Assembly (NCBI GenBank): GCA_963575645.1
Contig: OY754466.1
Coordinates: 10,332,001 to 10,396,000, forward strand
Length of the DNA: 64,000 bases
Origin: Xanthostigma xanthostigma
Taxonomy: Eukaryota; Arthropoda; Insecta; Raphidioptera; Raphidiidae
Direction of reading: 5' to 3'
Part shown: one piece after another, positions 34,830-46,700 of the stretch
Layout: every line of letters starts with the position of its first letter
Numbering within the stretch: position 1 is the stretch's first letter
Notes under the pieces: model-generated
Databases searched by the model: none
What the model was told of the DNA's origin: nothing
The model's input: the letters and a program-made list of their open reading frames with translations, nothing else
Made by a program: the position numbers and the translations under genes

Positions 34830-35866
34830 ATTATGTCTTCTCGTTATAGTTCATATTTTATTTCGGTTTTTATGACCATATTTATAGTGTGTACAATAAG
34901 TACACATAATATTTTGTAAATTTGTGTCTTTTTTAACTTTACACAAAAAAAGTTTTGTGCTGAAAAACTGGCTATGATAATTAATAAATATGATTGTGCC
35001 AGTGATTTACGATTTTACTGAAAGAAAAAAAATGTTGCGTTGAATATTTTTTATTGGCTTCACTATATTATACTGATATGACGTCAATGTCATTAATAAA
35101 AATTATGCATTCTGCAACTGTACATTTTAGTTATGTTTTTTTTCATAGTATAGTAGAATCAGGAATATAATATGAGCGATTGTGGATGATACGAACTTTT
35201 TAATGATTAAAAAAAAACATTTACTTATTAAAATATTTACTCAGATAATTCGGACTCTCAGGAAGTAAAAAGATGTAACCTCGGATGAAACGGACTCGGT
35301 TAATCCAACTTTTACTACATTGCATTGGTAGATAAAAAATTAATAACTGTAAGCATAATAAAAGCTGTAAAAGTAAATACTGAAATGAAATTCGGTGGCT
35401 TTGAAAACTAAAAGTTTTAAATGCAGTCTTTTATCTGCTAGCTTCTTCACTGCGACTTGAGTTGTTTATTTTCTTAGAATATAATCTTGATTAAGGTAAA
35501 ATGGGGCAAGTGTATTCCCGGGGCAAGTTCAGTCATTGCTATTATATTTCATATATTGTACTGCCATCTATGAACTACACAGATACCTAACTAACGCATG
35601 CTTTTATTCCTTGTGATTTTTGTGAAAATATATGTGATATTTTCGGTTAGTAACCGAATTATTGATAAATGGTTTTCTATTTAGTGTACTAGAATAGGTC
35701 ATATGCATGTATTTTTTAAAATATTTTTTTTATTTATTCAACCATAATACGGAAAAAATGATAATTATTTAAAAATGTAATACCTATTATCATAAGCAAA
35801 AAAATATTAAATTTCACATTCAAAAATAGAGAGTTTAAACCATGTTGGCGGGCTTATGTGACGTCA
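34830..35866. other. No recognisable feature
   Basis: AT-rich sequence. The phrase AAAATGGGGCAAGTGTATTC near 35500 is reminiscent of an insect repeat end, but no partner was found. Confidence 0.35.
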
Positions 35867-35874
35867 TGATATAC

Positions 35875-36099
35875 CAGGCCTGGGCAAATGGCGGCCCGCA
35901 GCGCAATTTTATCCGGCCCGCGAAGCATTTTAGAAAATTTTAGAAAAATAGTAGCGGAAATAGAATGCAGAAATAGAATGTGAGGATCTTTTTTTCTGCA
36001 AATTTTTGGCCCGCGGTGAAAATTTCGTCAGCCATCCGGCCCGCGGTCAAATTTTCATCAGCTATGTGGCCCGCCGATCAAAAGATTTGCCCGCCCCTG
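35875..36099. mobile_element. hAT-type MITE
   Basis: The ends CAGGCCTGGGCAAATGGCGG and, on the other strand, CAGGGGCGGGCAAATC form imperfect terminal repeats. The flanks TGATATAC (35867-35874) and TGATAGAC (36100-36107) are an 8-base target duplication with one mismatch, as hAT transposases make. The interior repeats GGCCCGC motifs. It is 225 bases long and non-coding. Confidence 0.8.
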
Positions 36100-36404
36100 T
36101 GATAGACGATGCATGTCAACCTTGATGTCAAATTGTCAAATATTCTAAATGAAGTTTGTTGTTTTCTCTAAATACTGACAATCTTACTGTGAGACGTTAT
36201 AGTCGTCATGGAAACTGTTGTTGATATATACTCTGACGTCACGCTGCGTTTTGAAAATTCGAAAATAGCGCGTATTTTCTACATTTCTTTTTTATTATTT
36301 GTATTTTTTTCAGTGATTAGATTAATAAAATAACCATTACGATATGATGAGGACCTAAAATATATTTCGAAATTAAAATTTAAACCAATTTGGAGTCTCA
36401 CGCA

Positions 36405-36838
36405 TATGACCTATTGGTCGTATTCCTCTTGGGAGAAGAAACTATGACTTATTTTGAATGATTTAACCTTATCAGTTGGAAGTCGAAAATTCGTCATTTT
36501 TTATGATAATGACACTTCTGTGAAGAATTTTTATTTTACTTTTTTTTATTTATTGTAAGTTTTGACACACAACATAAAAACTAACAGTAAAATTCGTGGT
36601 TTTTAGCTTAAAAGGAAGGTTGACCAATTAGAAGCTATCAGATCATGGAAAAATTCAGACTAAAAAGTAAGAATATTTTTTTTTTTAATTTTAACTTCCA
36701 AAATTCGGATTTTTGTAAAAAGAAAACCGAAGTAGATTTTCTCGAAAATGACGCATTTCCGACCACCAAGTAATAGATGTTAAATCATTCCAAATTAGTC
36801 ATAGTTTCTTCTTCCGAGAGGAATTACCTGTTACTTGT
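36405..36838 (+). mobile_element. MITE family G, copy 1
   Basis: The terminal inverted repeats are built on ATTCCTCTTGGGAGAAGAAA and TGAATGATTTAAC. The interior includes GGTTGACCAATTAGAAGCTA. The second copy, at 60477-60877 in the reverse orientation, has clearer TA-flanked ends. Confidence 0.7.
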
Positions 36839-37004
36839 ATATTGTGTTATACAAAGTATGCGATTGTAAATTTAACTTTTCATTTTTACACGCTTAATAT
36901 TAACTTTACTTGTAAGTTTGTATGTATGTATGTATGTTTGTTTGTAACCTTCGTTTGGACTACAAGTGGTTTATTACTGTAATATAATATGCCAGCACTG
37001 TAAC

Positions 37005-37095
37005 TACAGTGGTTAGCCGTGCGATCTAAGGCACGGGTCTTCGCTGACATCAACTCTTGGAATCACGGGTCGTGGGTTCTAATCCCGTCCACGCC
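37005..37095 (+). pseudogene. tRNA-Leu/Ser-like sequence with long variable arm
   Basis: ACAGTGGTTAGCCGTGCG, then ATCTAAGGCACGGGTC, a long variable region and GTGGGTTCTAATCCCGTCCA give an A box and B box of a class II tRNA. The acceptor stem pairs only in its inner half. It runs into A(9) and an AT-rich palindrome, so it looks like a repeat head rather than a working gene. Confidence 0.5.
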
Positions 37096-37440
37096 AAAAA
37101 AAAAATTGTTTTTTTTCGGCAAATTTTCGACAATAAATCGAACTAAAAAGTGGAAAATAAATATAGTTTTAAAAAAAACTAAAAAACACGCTTTATATCG
37201 AACTAAAAAGTAAAAAATATTTTTTTTAAACAAGCATAAAACAATGAATAAAAAATACTAGTTTTATTGTGAAAAAGCGTGGGGTGCTCGATGTACGAAA
37301 ATGTGGAACAAAGCGCCCCACGCTTTTTTCACAATAATATTAGTATTTTTTATTCATTATTGTTTTAAGCTTATTTAAAAAAAATATATTTTTTACTTTT
37401 TAGTTTGATATAAAGCGTGTGTTTTAGTTTTTTTTAAACT
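37096..37440. repeat. AT-rich palindrome downstream of tRNA-like head
   Basis: The arms share ATCGAACTAAAAAGTAAAAA, ATGAATAAAAAATACTAG and TGTGAAAAAGCGTGGGG, and the centre is about GATGTACGAAAATGTGGA. The AAGCGTGGGG and GAACTAAAAAGTA motifs recur in the palindrome after the tRNA-Ile-like sequence at 40652, so the two are related. Confidence 0.65.
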
Positions 37441-37928
37441 AAATTTATTTGAATAGCACTTGGCCCACTCACCTTATTGAAGTGTATCACGAATTTTGGA
37501 GTGATATTTCCTCATGTTTACTATTAGCAATGCAATTATGAAAGGGCGTTAAGCATCACTCACACATTTCTCCATCATGTATTCGTCAGATTCTAATGTG
37601 TAATAGTTGATACGACGTGCTGTCATACTTATAATATGGGGCGTGGGAGATTTTACACACGTAAATACATTAGACTGAGGAAGCGCTGCCTATAGGTATG
37701 CTGATATTAATATGCCGGCCTGGATCTCTAGTCGCCAGGTGCATCTGAGGTCTTCTCTCTACACATTCGTATATGAGATCTATGTACATGTAACCACCCT
37801 CGCTTAATATGCTGTACCGTCAGTTCACTCGCAAAATCAACTAAAGGCCGATTCCCATCTGAGTAGCATCGAGCAGCGATTCGCAACGCAGCGCAACAGA
37901 AAAATATTTACGTGTTTTATCATTCCAA
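37441..37928. other. No recognisable feature
   Basis: Ordinary AT-rich sequence; nothing could be supported. Confidence 0.4.
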
Positions 37929-37929
37929 T

Positions 37930-38458
37930 CCACAAGTGGGGAATGGTACAAGTTTAGGTCAAAAATCACTTTTCAAAAATTTTACAATATCTTTCCGTTT
38001 TTAGGTCCCCCGAATCCAAAAAACATATTTTTGGAAAAACTCTGTGCGTCTGTTAGTCTATGAACACTATACAGGTCTAACAGATGAGCGGATCGAAACC
38101 AAATTTTGGGAGGATGTTTGGTATGCAAATATGAGGAGCCCTATTGTTTTGGGGGAAAATTGGCGCATGCGCAGAAGAGATATATGCTAAAACGGTGTTG
38201 TTATATAATAATGGTATACTTTTCATAAAGGCTTATTATTCTATTTATTTATGAAAGAAACTAGTTAGGCATGCTTTGATTAATTTTTACATGACGTGGA
38301 ACATATTATGTAGGTAACCATGGCAACGAATAGCAAATATCATATTGAATACTAGCCATTACCTGCGCCACCTCACGCGATATCAGAAATGTTATTTTCT
38401 TTATTATAATCAAATGTCAACATTTTTTAAGTTGGAATGGTCCCGTCACGCATTGGCT
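37930..38458 (-). mobile_element. Repeat family J, copy 3
   Basis: This is the reverse complement of the 14812 and 32225 copies, somewhat shorter. It ends at the family start (CCAATGCGTGACGGGACC on the minus strand), where unrelated sequence begins. Confidence 0.65.
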
Positions 38459-38545
38459 AGCAGAGTTGCTTCTTACCAGTCTTGCTCGTTGATGGACAAA
38501 TGGAAATTACGAAACGTCAAAGCAGACAACGACTTGCAAGAAATT
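38459..38545 (+). mobile_element. Possible Penelope-type terminal fragment
   Basis: GTTGATGGACAAATGG, then AAATTACGAAACGTCAAAG is another occurrence of GATG, a short spacer and GAAACGTC. It directly abuts repeat J. It is only a fragment and no arms were found. Confidence 0.35.
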
Positions 38546-40430
38546 TTATGATATTCTATAAGTTGACTTCGGGAACTCAATGCAGACAAGGAAAAAATTG
38601 AAAAATAAATTTATTTATTTTTATTCATTTTCATTATTGGGTATTCGACAATAGTAACAGCATCGTTGAATAGGCGGAATACAAAATAGTTACATCAATT
38701 GATTGATTTATAATAACGTGACTTTCAGACCACCTTTAGTTCATAAAATGTTGATAAACACTATAAATTTTAATACTTTATACATTGTAATTGTCATCAC
38801 TCTGAACAGTTTATAAAAATAAATATTGGCATTTTAAATTTATGGTTTATAAGAATTATTTTTTGCTTTATTTATAAAAACGAACAGTTTTATTTCACGC
38901 TATGGAAATATTTATCTCTAACGTAGAAGTCTTAGACATTAAGCGTCTATAATCTACAGTCCTTTTCTACTTCTCCTATTCGCTTGGTGCGTGACGGCAG
39001 CACCGCATACCGTCCGCAATTTCTCGTTCTTTTATAACATTGTGTCAAATAAGCATTCGTCAAATAGCTCTGTAAGAATAATTATATCGAAATCCAGTTA
39101 AGGAGATGTAGTGTTTATGCTGTTGCACTGAAAAAAAACATATTGAATGTAATGATTATTTGGAATAATATAAAAAAAATATATATTATTCGACGTTTAC
39201 TTCCATGAAGATTACTAGCGCTGCTAGCGGGCAATAGAGCCGGATTGAACTGCCTTGTTATTATTGTTTTAAGCCGTGAAGCTTCTTTTATGGCAGGGAG
39301 CGCGACGAAAGCGACATATGACGGCGACATGAAATCATACACTATAACCGTTGCATTTAGTTCACAGCTCACGCTGCGATCGATTCAGTTGTCCCCACTC
39401 TATACTCTGCACCCGGCCAATAATTAATTAATAGTTTAAAAAAATTCTGCAATATGGGGCACTATACAACTTGGTTTCACAATTGCACAATTCCTATAGA
39501 GATCAGTGGTCGCAATCATCTCGTAGAACTAGATATATTTCAAGGAAAGTCTAGACAATCATAAATTGTTCAGACAATGTCATGAAATAATATAACTCAG
39601 CAATTATTTCAGACGGTTCGTAAAAAATCTCGTTTTCTGACTTTCTGTTTTAGACAGTTACAGATGGAATACTGAATGACATTGCAGAGCAATACTTTTT
39701 CATGATAAGAAACTTGTGGTAATAAATGAGGAGAGCAATTAGGAAGTTACTACTTGACGAAAATACTGAAAATGATTCAGCATAAGATGTCTGCTAGTGG
39801 TAACCCTTTTAGTACGACACTCAAATACCAAACTTTACACTTTTGTATAACAATAGCAACGGTGTTAAAAGTGCTTTTAGTGTTTACACTAGAATAGGAT
39901 GCCAAGCACACTTACCCTTTACAACCGGCGAAACTGTTTTTGTTTTTGATTATTTAGGGACCAACGAACCCTAGAAATATTAATAAAAAAAATGGTGTAC
40001 CCCTGCTTAACAGTAAAAATAATCCACACGAAATAACCGTGCGAAGCCGACTGCGATCAGAAAAATTAATCTGTTCGCGGCAAAAAAAAATTGTTGATAG
40101 TCAAACCCGTGTAGAATCGATTGTAAAGAATATTATCTCAAAATGAAGGGGAACTTTTCGTATTCGATTCGGACGTTCGGTCATTTTAGCGGTATCTGAA
40201 TTTTTAAAAAAATGATATCTCCACCTCTATTTAATAAAAAATCAAAAAAATTGAAATAACCGTTTTTATTGTCTGAATATAAATTAATTAATGATTGATA
40301 TAAATTATTTTGTTAAAATGTAGGCGCTAGTGGCTCAAAATATATTTATACAAAATTTTGCCGTTCGACGTTTCGTACATCAAATGTATTCTAACTACAT
40401 TTTTTGTGATAATTGTTTCGTTTCATTCAA
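38546..40430. other. No gene recognised
   Basis: AT-rich sequence. A GC-richer patch at 39235-39420 contains CTCACGCTGCGATCGATTCA; its complement reappears at the very end of the window (about 63980-64000), so it is a dispersed repeat. No exon could be supported. Confidence 0.4.
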
Positions 40431-40434
40431 ATTA

Positions 40435-41130
40435 ATTATGCAAATTGTTTATATTAACTTGCTTTTCGTGTATGTTGGGCGGAATTTTGTAATAGATTTT
40501 AAACTAACTTCCTGATGAGATAGAGACTTGAAATTAGATGACAATACGAAAAAATACTAAAATAAAGAAGAAAATAAATGAAATAAAGACATTTTAATAA
40601 ATACATATAATTCATTCTTACTTATTTACCATTGTAAGACAAATCTACTTAGTGATCTATATCTCAATTAGAGCGTCTGGCTAATAACACGATGGTCGCG
40701 GGTTCGATTCTCCATGGATTATATTATTTTTGTTTTTTACGATGTATTTTTGTTTTTTTTTTTACTAAAAAGTATAAAATTAATAATAGAAATAAAAAAT
40801 ATTTTTAATATACCACGTTTTTAAATCGAACTAAAAAGTATAAAGTAATTTCTTTACAGACAAATTTTTAATTTTTTAGAAACGAAAAACGTGGGGCCCA
40901 TGCGACAATTAATATATAAGTATTGTAGAGAGTAGCTATCAATGAAAAAATCTATTTATGTGATCAAATAAATAATGCACCCCACGTTTTTCGTTACAAA
41001 TCCTACAAGTTAAAAATCTGCCTGTAAAGACATTATTTTATACTTTTTAGTTCGATTGAAAAACGCGGTATATTAAAAATGTTTTTTATTTTGTACCTAC
41101 TTTGGTTCGACTTCGGGTGTTTAGTTCCTG
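40435..41130 (+). repeat. tRNA-Ile-carrying repeat, copy 1
   Basis: About 210 bases (GGGCGGAATTTTGTAAT, then GATGAGATAGAGACTTGAAA) precede a tRNA-Ile-like sequence at 40652-40722. After it come TTTTTACGATGTATTTTTGT and an AT-rich palindrome with AAACGTGGGG arms (about 40815-41090). The whole order recurs in reverse at 53030-54510. The repeat ends near GTCGTATCTCAATTAGG, which echoes the start of its own tRNA part. Confidence 0.7.
40652..40722 (+). pseudogene. tRNA-Ile(AAT)-like sequence
   Basis: GCTAATAACACGATGGTCGC and GGGTTCGATTC match the anticodon and T-arm region of insect tRNA-Ile(AAT). The D-arm is shortened, the T stem no longer pairs and the acceptor arms do not match. It is therefore repeat cargo rather than a gene. 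Confidence 0.6.
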
Positions 41131-41530
41131 TAAAGACGTCGTATCTCAATTAGGGAATTATTAATCTGAAATGTTAATCAAAGTTTAATTGATAATTAAG
41201 AATAGCTATCATTAAGTAAATTCTTGGTGTGATTAAAATGTTAACGAATAAGTAATTTGAAATTAAAGTAGGCAGGTACAAGCATGCCGTAGACATATTG
41301 GAGCATTTATTTTGAAGCATTCAATTAATTCTGGGCGCGATAAAATCTGAGAAGCGTGCAAAATGAGTAAATGGGAGTAAACAGATATGTGTGTACGTAC
41401 GTATGTACGTTATGTACGACACCTTATGTAAAGTAGGTTGCGTTGCAAAGCGTACCGTCTCGTTGCCTTACACTGTGCGGTCATAAGCGATGGAACGTGT
41501 GCCTGTCGTTTTTTTGGATTTTCTCGTTTT
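41131..41530. other. No recognisable feature
   Basis: AT-rich sequence with a GTACGTACGTATGTACGT tract near 41390-41410. No gene. Confidence 0.4.
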
Positions 41531-41547
41531 CCATCAAAAATATAAAC

Positions 41548-41920
41548 TAAAATAAGACACCTTGGTATTTTGTTATGATGAAATTAACGGGATACAAGGC
41601 TAAATATAAAAACAATTTTTATTCACTAGAACTTCATTAAATCTTAAAATTTTTACAAAGTAAGGATATATTGTTATAATTTTTTTAAAATAGATCTTTT
41701 AAAGTTTTTATTATTTTTATGAAGTTTTTTTTTTTAAAAAAGTTTTTAAATGCTGGACAGTAATGTTTTTAAATTATTTTATGGGTTTAATGTTGTGACG
41801 TTTTACTAGACATTTTTAAGGTCCTGAAGAAGACAATAATTTTTGCCGAAACGTTGACATTAAATGAAGTTCTAGTGAATAAAAATTGTTTTTATATTTA
41901 GCCTTGTATCCCGTTAATTT
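41548..41920. repeat. Foldback repeat with CTGAAGA ... GAAACGTT core
   Basis: Arms of about 70 bases share GGGATACAAGGCTAAATATA and CACTAGAACTTCATTAA. The right arm is preceded by CTGAAGAAGACAATAATTTT, then TGCCGAAACGTTGAC. Direct repeats close to CATCAAAAATATAAAC flank the element at about 41532-41547 and 41921-41938. That flank is longer than DNA-transposon target duplications and suits retro-type insertion. Confidence 0.65.
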
Positions 41921-42019
41921 CATCAAAAAATATAAACGTGAAAAAGGGAGCCTAGTTCAATATTCAATACAAAAGAATTGAGATCTAAAAAGGTTTTCAT
42001 TTGGCAAGTGTTCGTGTTT

Positions 42020-42560
42020 TATATTATGTAAGCTGTCCCGCCCGGTTTCACTCGGGGTCAAAAGAACGAATAGGGGGAGGGACATGAGTACGCACATTCA
42101 TCTTAGTTTACCGAGATGAATGTTGTGTCCAAATTTCATGATGACCGGAGTTACCGTTCAAAAGCTTTTGTCGATAAAAAGCAGTATTTATAGATACTTT
42201 TATAAACTAATATTTTTTTTTTAATTAATTAAATAAAATGAAAATTTTAAATGTAAGCCTTAGAAGAAAGAAATGTAGAAAATAAAAAAAAAATAAAAAT
42301 ATTTTCGCCCAAGGTGGGGCTCGAACCCACGATCCTGATATTGACAGTCGCATGCTCTACCGATTGAGCCATCCAACGTTGTGTACTCACAACGCTATTT
42401 TGAGTATATTAAGTTAGTGCATTTCACCTGAATAGAAGCTTATTTTTGAGATACATTTTGCAACATTTTTCATTAATGCTCCGCTCCTGATGGTCGTAGC
42501 GTAATATAATATAGCCTTCCTCGATAAATGGGCTACCCAACAAAAAAAAAATCTTTTCAA
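42020..42560 (-). mobile_element. Helitron/RTE-like repeat carrying a tRNA-Lys-type insert, copy 1
   Basis: On the minus strand: GATAGCCC-like text, GGAGCGGAGCATTAATGAAA, the tRNA-like part, an A/T-rich stretch with TTCTTTCTTCTAAGG, then TGTTGTGTCC-type text and an end near GGGCGGGACAGCT. Copy 2 at 57340-57985 has the same order. The copy at 22430-22762 lacks the tRNA segment. Confidence 0.65.
42306..42377 (-). pseudogene. tRNA-Lys-derived sequence
   Basis: GGCTCAATCGGTAGAGCATG and GGATCGTGGGTTCGAGCCCC are nearly those of insect tRNA-Lys(CTT). The T arm pairs perfectly and both promoter boxes look good. The anticodon has become GTC and the acceptor arms no longer pair. It lies inside a mobile repeat. 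Confidence 0.6.
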
Positions 42561-42629
42561 TTTAGCGGACGCTTGTTTTGTTTTAGCACTGTTACTGTGT
42601 ACATGCGTAGCATATTGTTAGGGTTTAAA

Positions 42630-42803
42630 ACATTTATTTTTGTGATATAACTACAAATTTACGGTTTTCGGATTTTTCCTTTTACTTGTGCTCTAAGACA
42701 TTACTTCTTGCCAAATTTCATGATTCTAGGTCAACGGGAAGTACCCTATAGGCTTTGATTCCCAAGAGTCTTGACAAACAGACAGACGGACAACGAAAGG
42801 TTT
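42630..42803 (+). mobile_element. Non-LTR-type 3' tail
   Basis: TTGCCAAATTTCATGATTCT, then AGGTCAACGGGAAGTACCCT and CAAACAGACAGACGGACAAC is a phrase I know from repeats that are very common in Lepidoptera and some other insects. No coding remnant. Confidence 0.5.
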
Positions 42804-42964
42804 GTTCCAAGCAGCCGTAAACGGTAATAAAACCGTACACAGTCTTGTCACTGCGCAAGACTAATTTGCGCACTAGCTCAAAAATCGATACAGCGCAAGA
42901 CAGTCTTGCGCAGTAACAAGACTGTGTACGGTTTTATTACCGTTCGCGGCTGCTTGAAACGAAC
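42804..42964. repeat. Near-perfect palindrome (161 bp)
   Basis: GTTCCAAGCAGCCGTAAACG, then GGTAATAAAACCGTACACAG and TCTTG face their complements around a short centre. The arms differ at few sites, so the element is recent or kept even by conversion. It sits at the end of the non-LTR tail and has no coding capacity. Confidence 0.8.
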
Positions 42965-43380
42965 TTAAAGTGATCCTATAAGGGTTCCTTTGATATATTA
43001 TATTCTGTTCATGTAAAGTACGTCACTCGTGTGTGAACGCATTTGTGTTACTCTTTTAATTTTCGTTTCCTTCATTTTACTCCCCCAATCGTCGAGTTTC
43101 ATTTAAAATAAAAAGAAACTTGTTACGGTTGGATTTCGTGAAGGAAACGTTTATGAAGTATATCCTGACGTTTGAGGAAGACAGGAAGGAGATTTTCGCT
43201 TATATTGCATGTATATAAGCGATACTATACTCCTAATTATAAATATTATGTTGTTATAGAATCAAGTTGATATTAAGCTGATGCCAAGGTAGGCGGCACC
43301 TTAATTTAATAAAATTAAAATGCGCGCCCTAAAATTCATGATTCAGTGACTTGACTTCGCTTCGTTGAGATCGTCACTCA
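42965..43380. other. No recognisable feature upstream of the gene
   Basis: Mixed AT-rich sequence directly 5' of the light-chain gene; it may hold regulatory sites that cannot be read by eye. Confidence 0.35.
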
Positions 43381-43382
43381 CT

Positions 43383-43643
43383 TATTTATATCTACATAAA
43401 AGTAACAGTGGAACGTCGCTATCGTTTCGCTTCTGTTTTATTCCATATATATACTACAAGTTGTATATATAGCTTCATTATTCTGTACTTTTACTGTGAT
43501 TTTCTGCTTTCCTCTTGTTTCTTTCTTCGCGTTCTTGTAAGCATTATAAAACGGACTTCTTTATTAAAATTTGCATTAAAACTGAGTAATTTGCACTTAG
43601 CTAATTAATCACAGTTATAAACAAATTATTATAGTTGTTCATA
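43383..43643 (+). promoter_or_regulatory. Putative promoter / 5' untranslated region
   Basis: TATTTATATC (43383) and GTATATATAG (about 43462) are TATA-like sites upstream of the first coding exon. Neither has a clear initiator at the right distance. The start site is inference only, and an unseen 5' non-coding exon is possible. Confidence 0.2.
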
Positions 43644-43703
43644 ATGGGTGATGTTGCTACCCCTACTAGTGAAGCTCAAGCTAAGGATCAGGGAAAAGAA
43701 AAG
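43644..43703 (+). CDS. Myosin light chain-like gene, exon 1
   Basis: It encodes residues 1-20 (MGDVATPTSEAQAKDQGKEK). The start is chosen because ATAATGG gives G at +4, and the frame runs into the donor AAG|GTGAGT in phase 0, continuing the Lys-rich style of exon 2. A shorter or longer N-terminus cannot be excluded without transcript data. Confidence 0.65.
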
Positions 43704-46700
43704 GTGAGTCAGTTTTATTGCTTTTTGTAACTATATGCGTTGACATAAAAGAGAAAGTTCCTTTACTTTTTATGTTCACCTGTTCTCTCTTTCTCTCGGT
43801 CTCTTTCTGGGAAATAACTCCATACAAAATAACGGTAAAGTCTAAAGCTTAACAAGAAAAACATTCATGTTCTTATTTTAAAATAATCCAGATTTATTTA
43901 TAAAGCTGGAAAAAAATTACATTTTACTTATATTTACATCGTTTCAGCGAAATTTTAATACGTATAAGTAGTATATTATTCAGTCCTTGGAGGACTCTTT
44001 TGAAATTTAAGTAATATGATATTTGAATAGATTTAAAAAAATGTAGGTAAACAATTTTATTGAAAAAAATATATATATATCTAATATTTTTGTAATACCG
44101 CCAAAGGTCAAAAGGGCTGTATAAAAACACAAAAAGAAAAATGTATTTTTTCAAAATAAAACTCTAATTTTTAAAAATTAACATTTTATTTTATTGGAAG
44201 ATTTAAAAGTAAGAATCCTGGTGGCATAGGATCGATGAAACAAAGCAAATACCTACTGAAGGTTTTTATTGCATTTTATTGTCTGACGTTTCGGCAATCT
44301 TTATGCCATCTTCGGAAAATCAATGCTGTCTGTTTTCTCAGTATTGTTGTTATGTATAAAATAAATTAAAATATAAAATGTCATCAAAAGGTATTAAAAT
44401 TACTATTTTTCTTAAAAAACGACTTGATTTTTACTAAAAACTGTATAAATGTGTCTATACTCTATGTTACTTGTTTAAAATCATACTAATTTTTATACCT
44501 TTTATATTTTAATTTATTTTATACATAACAACAATACTAAGAAAACAGAAAGTATTGCTCCGAAGATGACATAAAGATTGCCGAAACGTCAGACAATAAA
44601 ATGCAATAAAAGCTTTAGTATTTGCTTTGTTTCATCGATCCTATGCCATCAGGATTCTTCCTTTTTAATCTTCAAACATTGAAACATCACTCTAAATTAT
44701 TAGAGTTATTTTTCACAATTTTATTTTATGTGAATGATCCATAGAGAGTTGCTTACACTAGCCGTAAGTGAAAGTGTTCTCAGTTAAGAGAGAGAACGCT
44801 GCAGAAAAACAAAAATTTGTTTACTCAAATCAGCATTGTTTTGCATCGTTAGTTACCATAGAGATAAGGAACTGTTCTTTCGCTTAATTGCACACACTTT
44901 GCTCTCTCGCGTAATCTATTGTAATATCTCTATGGAATGATCCGTTATGCAATAATCAAACATTGTCGAAATCTTGGTTTGTTTTTGGACAATCTCGATT
45001 ATTTTGTCAAATTTGGCTGAAATCGATTATTCCAATCGAGCTTTACTTAAAAATAAGTCTTTTAAGCCTAATGCAAGTTTTTGTTATTAACAAATAAGTG
45101 TTTAAAAATCACCAGACCTTCAAAGATTTTAATTTTAATAATATATTGTTAAGAGTAAACTCTACCCAACGCTCTCTTTTACTCAAATGCCTTCTCTCTT
45201 TCCTCTTAAGTTTTGTAGATAGTTGATATGTCCCACTAATATGCGACACTTGATATATTAATTTATTAATTATCAACTTATTGAAGATGTAACGAGAAAA
45301 TGAAAATATTTTTTTAAATTTTGCGGTATTAATACTTAATTTTACAAACTAAGCTTCCATATTGTTGATCAATATAAATACTATAAATATAGTGCGAGAG
45401 CATATCTGTCAAACTTTGCACATTTTTATAGCAGTAAAAATGCATGAAAATGTAAAAACTTATTTTGTGACGTCAGATCGCATTACATCAAAAAATAATA
45501 TAAAAAAAATATAGATACGTATCACATTTGACAGCTCATGTTCTTTTTATGGATACATACCTAGCTATTTTATCTTTAAAATTCGAGTTTTCATTTCTCT
45601 GTTTCAAAATTCTGATAATAATCGTCACCTCGAAATGAAACGGAATAAGCTGAATATTTGTATAAACGTTTATTTTGGCATTCTAAATGCTGTCTCATAA
45701 GATCACGTGTGAGCGTCCTTAGATATTCAAAGTCAAAGGTCACGAAAATCACTTTTTGACAAATAACTTGTTTCCTTTGCCTCAAATTGTATTTGTAATT
45801 ATTATAAAATTTGTAGAGTATAAAACTCTCTACAAATTTCGTCTTAAATAATTTTTTATACGTTTTACTGTTTTTGAGATAGAGCGCTCAGCCATATACA
45901 TGCCATAGCGCAAAAGGTCAATTGTAAATCCCAGTCCATAGTACGGTTTTTTAACTTAATTATTCGTTAAATACTAGTTAATTAACTATTTAATCAAATA
46001 ATCATTTAATATTACTTACTTCTTTCATATAAATAATAAGTGAATTATTTCAAATATATTTTAATAATACTCTTATTAAGAATAATAATTTGTATTTTAA
46101 GTAGGAAAGAAATTAAGAAAATATTTTAAAAAATTATTTAAGACGAAATTTGTAGAGAATTTTATACTCTACAACTTTTATAATAAATGCAAATACGATT
46201 TGAGGCAAAGGAAGCTAGATATTTCCAAAAAAACTGATTTTCGCGACCTTTGACCTTGAATTTCCAAGGACGCTCACTCGTGGTCTTATGAGACTTTTGA
46301 GATAACATTTAGAATGCCAAAATAAAGGTTTATAGTTTATACAAATTTTCAGCTTATTCCGTTTCATTCCGAGGTTGTCCCCTTTTTTAGCTTATTTGAC
46401 TGCACTATAACTATTTTAGACGTGAATGTATGTCAAAATTGTATAATATAACAGAAAAAGCGTAAGAGCGGTGTAAAAAAGGGGAGTGAAGCGTCTCCAG
46501 CGAAAAATTCAAGTGGTAGAAAGTCATCATCGGGTACTGCAAATGACAGCAATGTCGAAGAAGAAGTGGTTGAAACACAGATTGCGCAAGCTGAACAAGG
46601 AGAATCGAACCAAGTAGACGACGGAGATAGATGTGAGACCACTGTTGCCAACGGTGTCGAGAAACAACCAGAGACAGAAGTAAAACCGCAAGCTACGGCA

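Larger units (their letters stand above)
43704..46454. other. Intron 1 of the light-chain gene
   Basis: This 2.75 kb intron has donor GTGAGT and acceptor ATAACAG. It carries two long foldback repeats (44197-44673 and 45622-46380), the second ending about 75 bases before the acceptor. The pyrimidine tract of the acceptor is poor. Confidence 0.6.

Noticed and set aside
42306-42377. Functional tRNA gene
   Set aside because: The T arm and promoter boxes are good, but the acceptor arms do not pair, the anticodon is altered and the sequence sits inside a repeated mobile unit.
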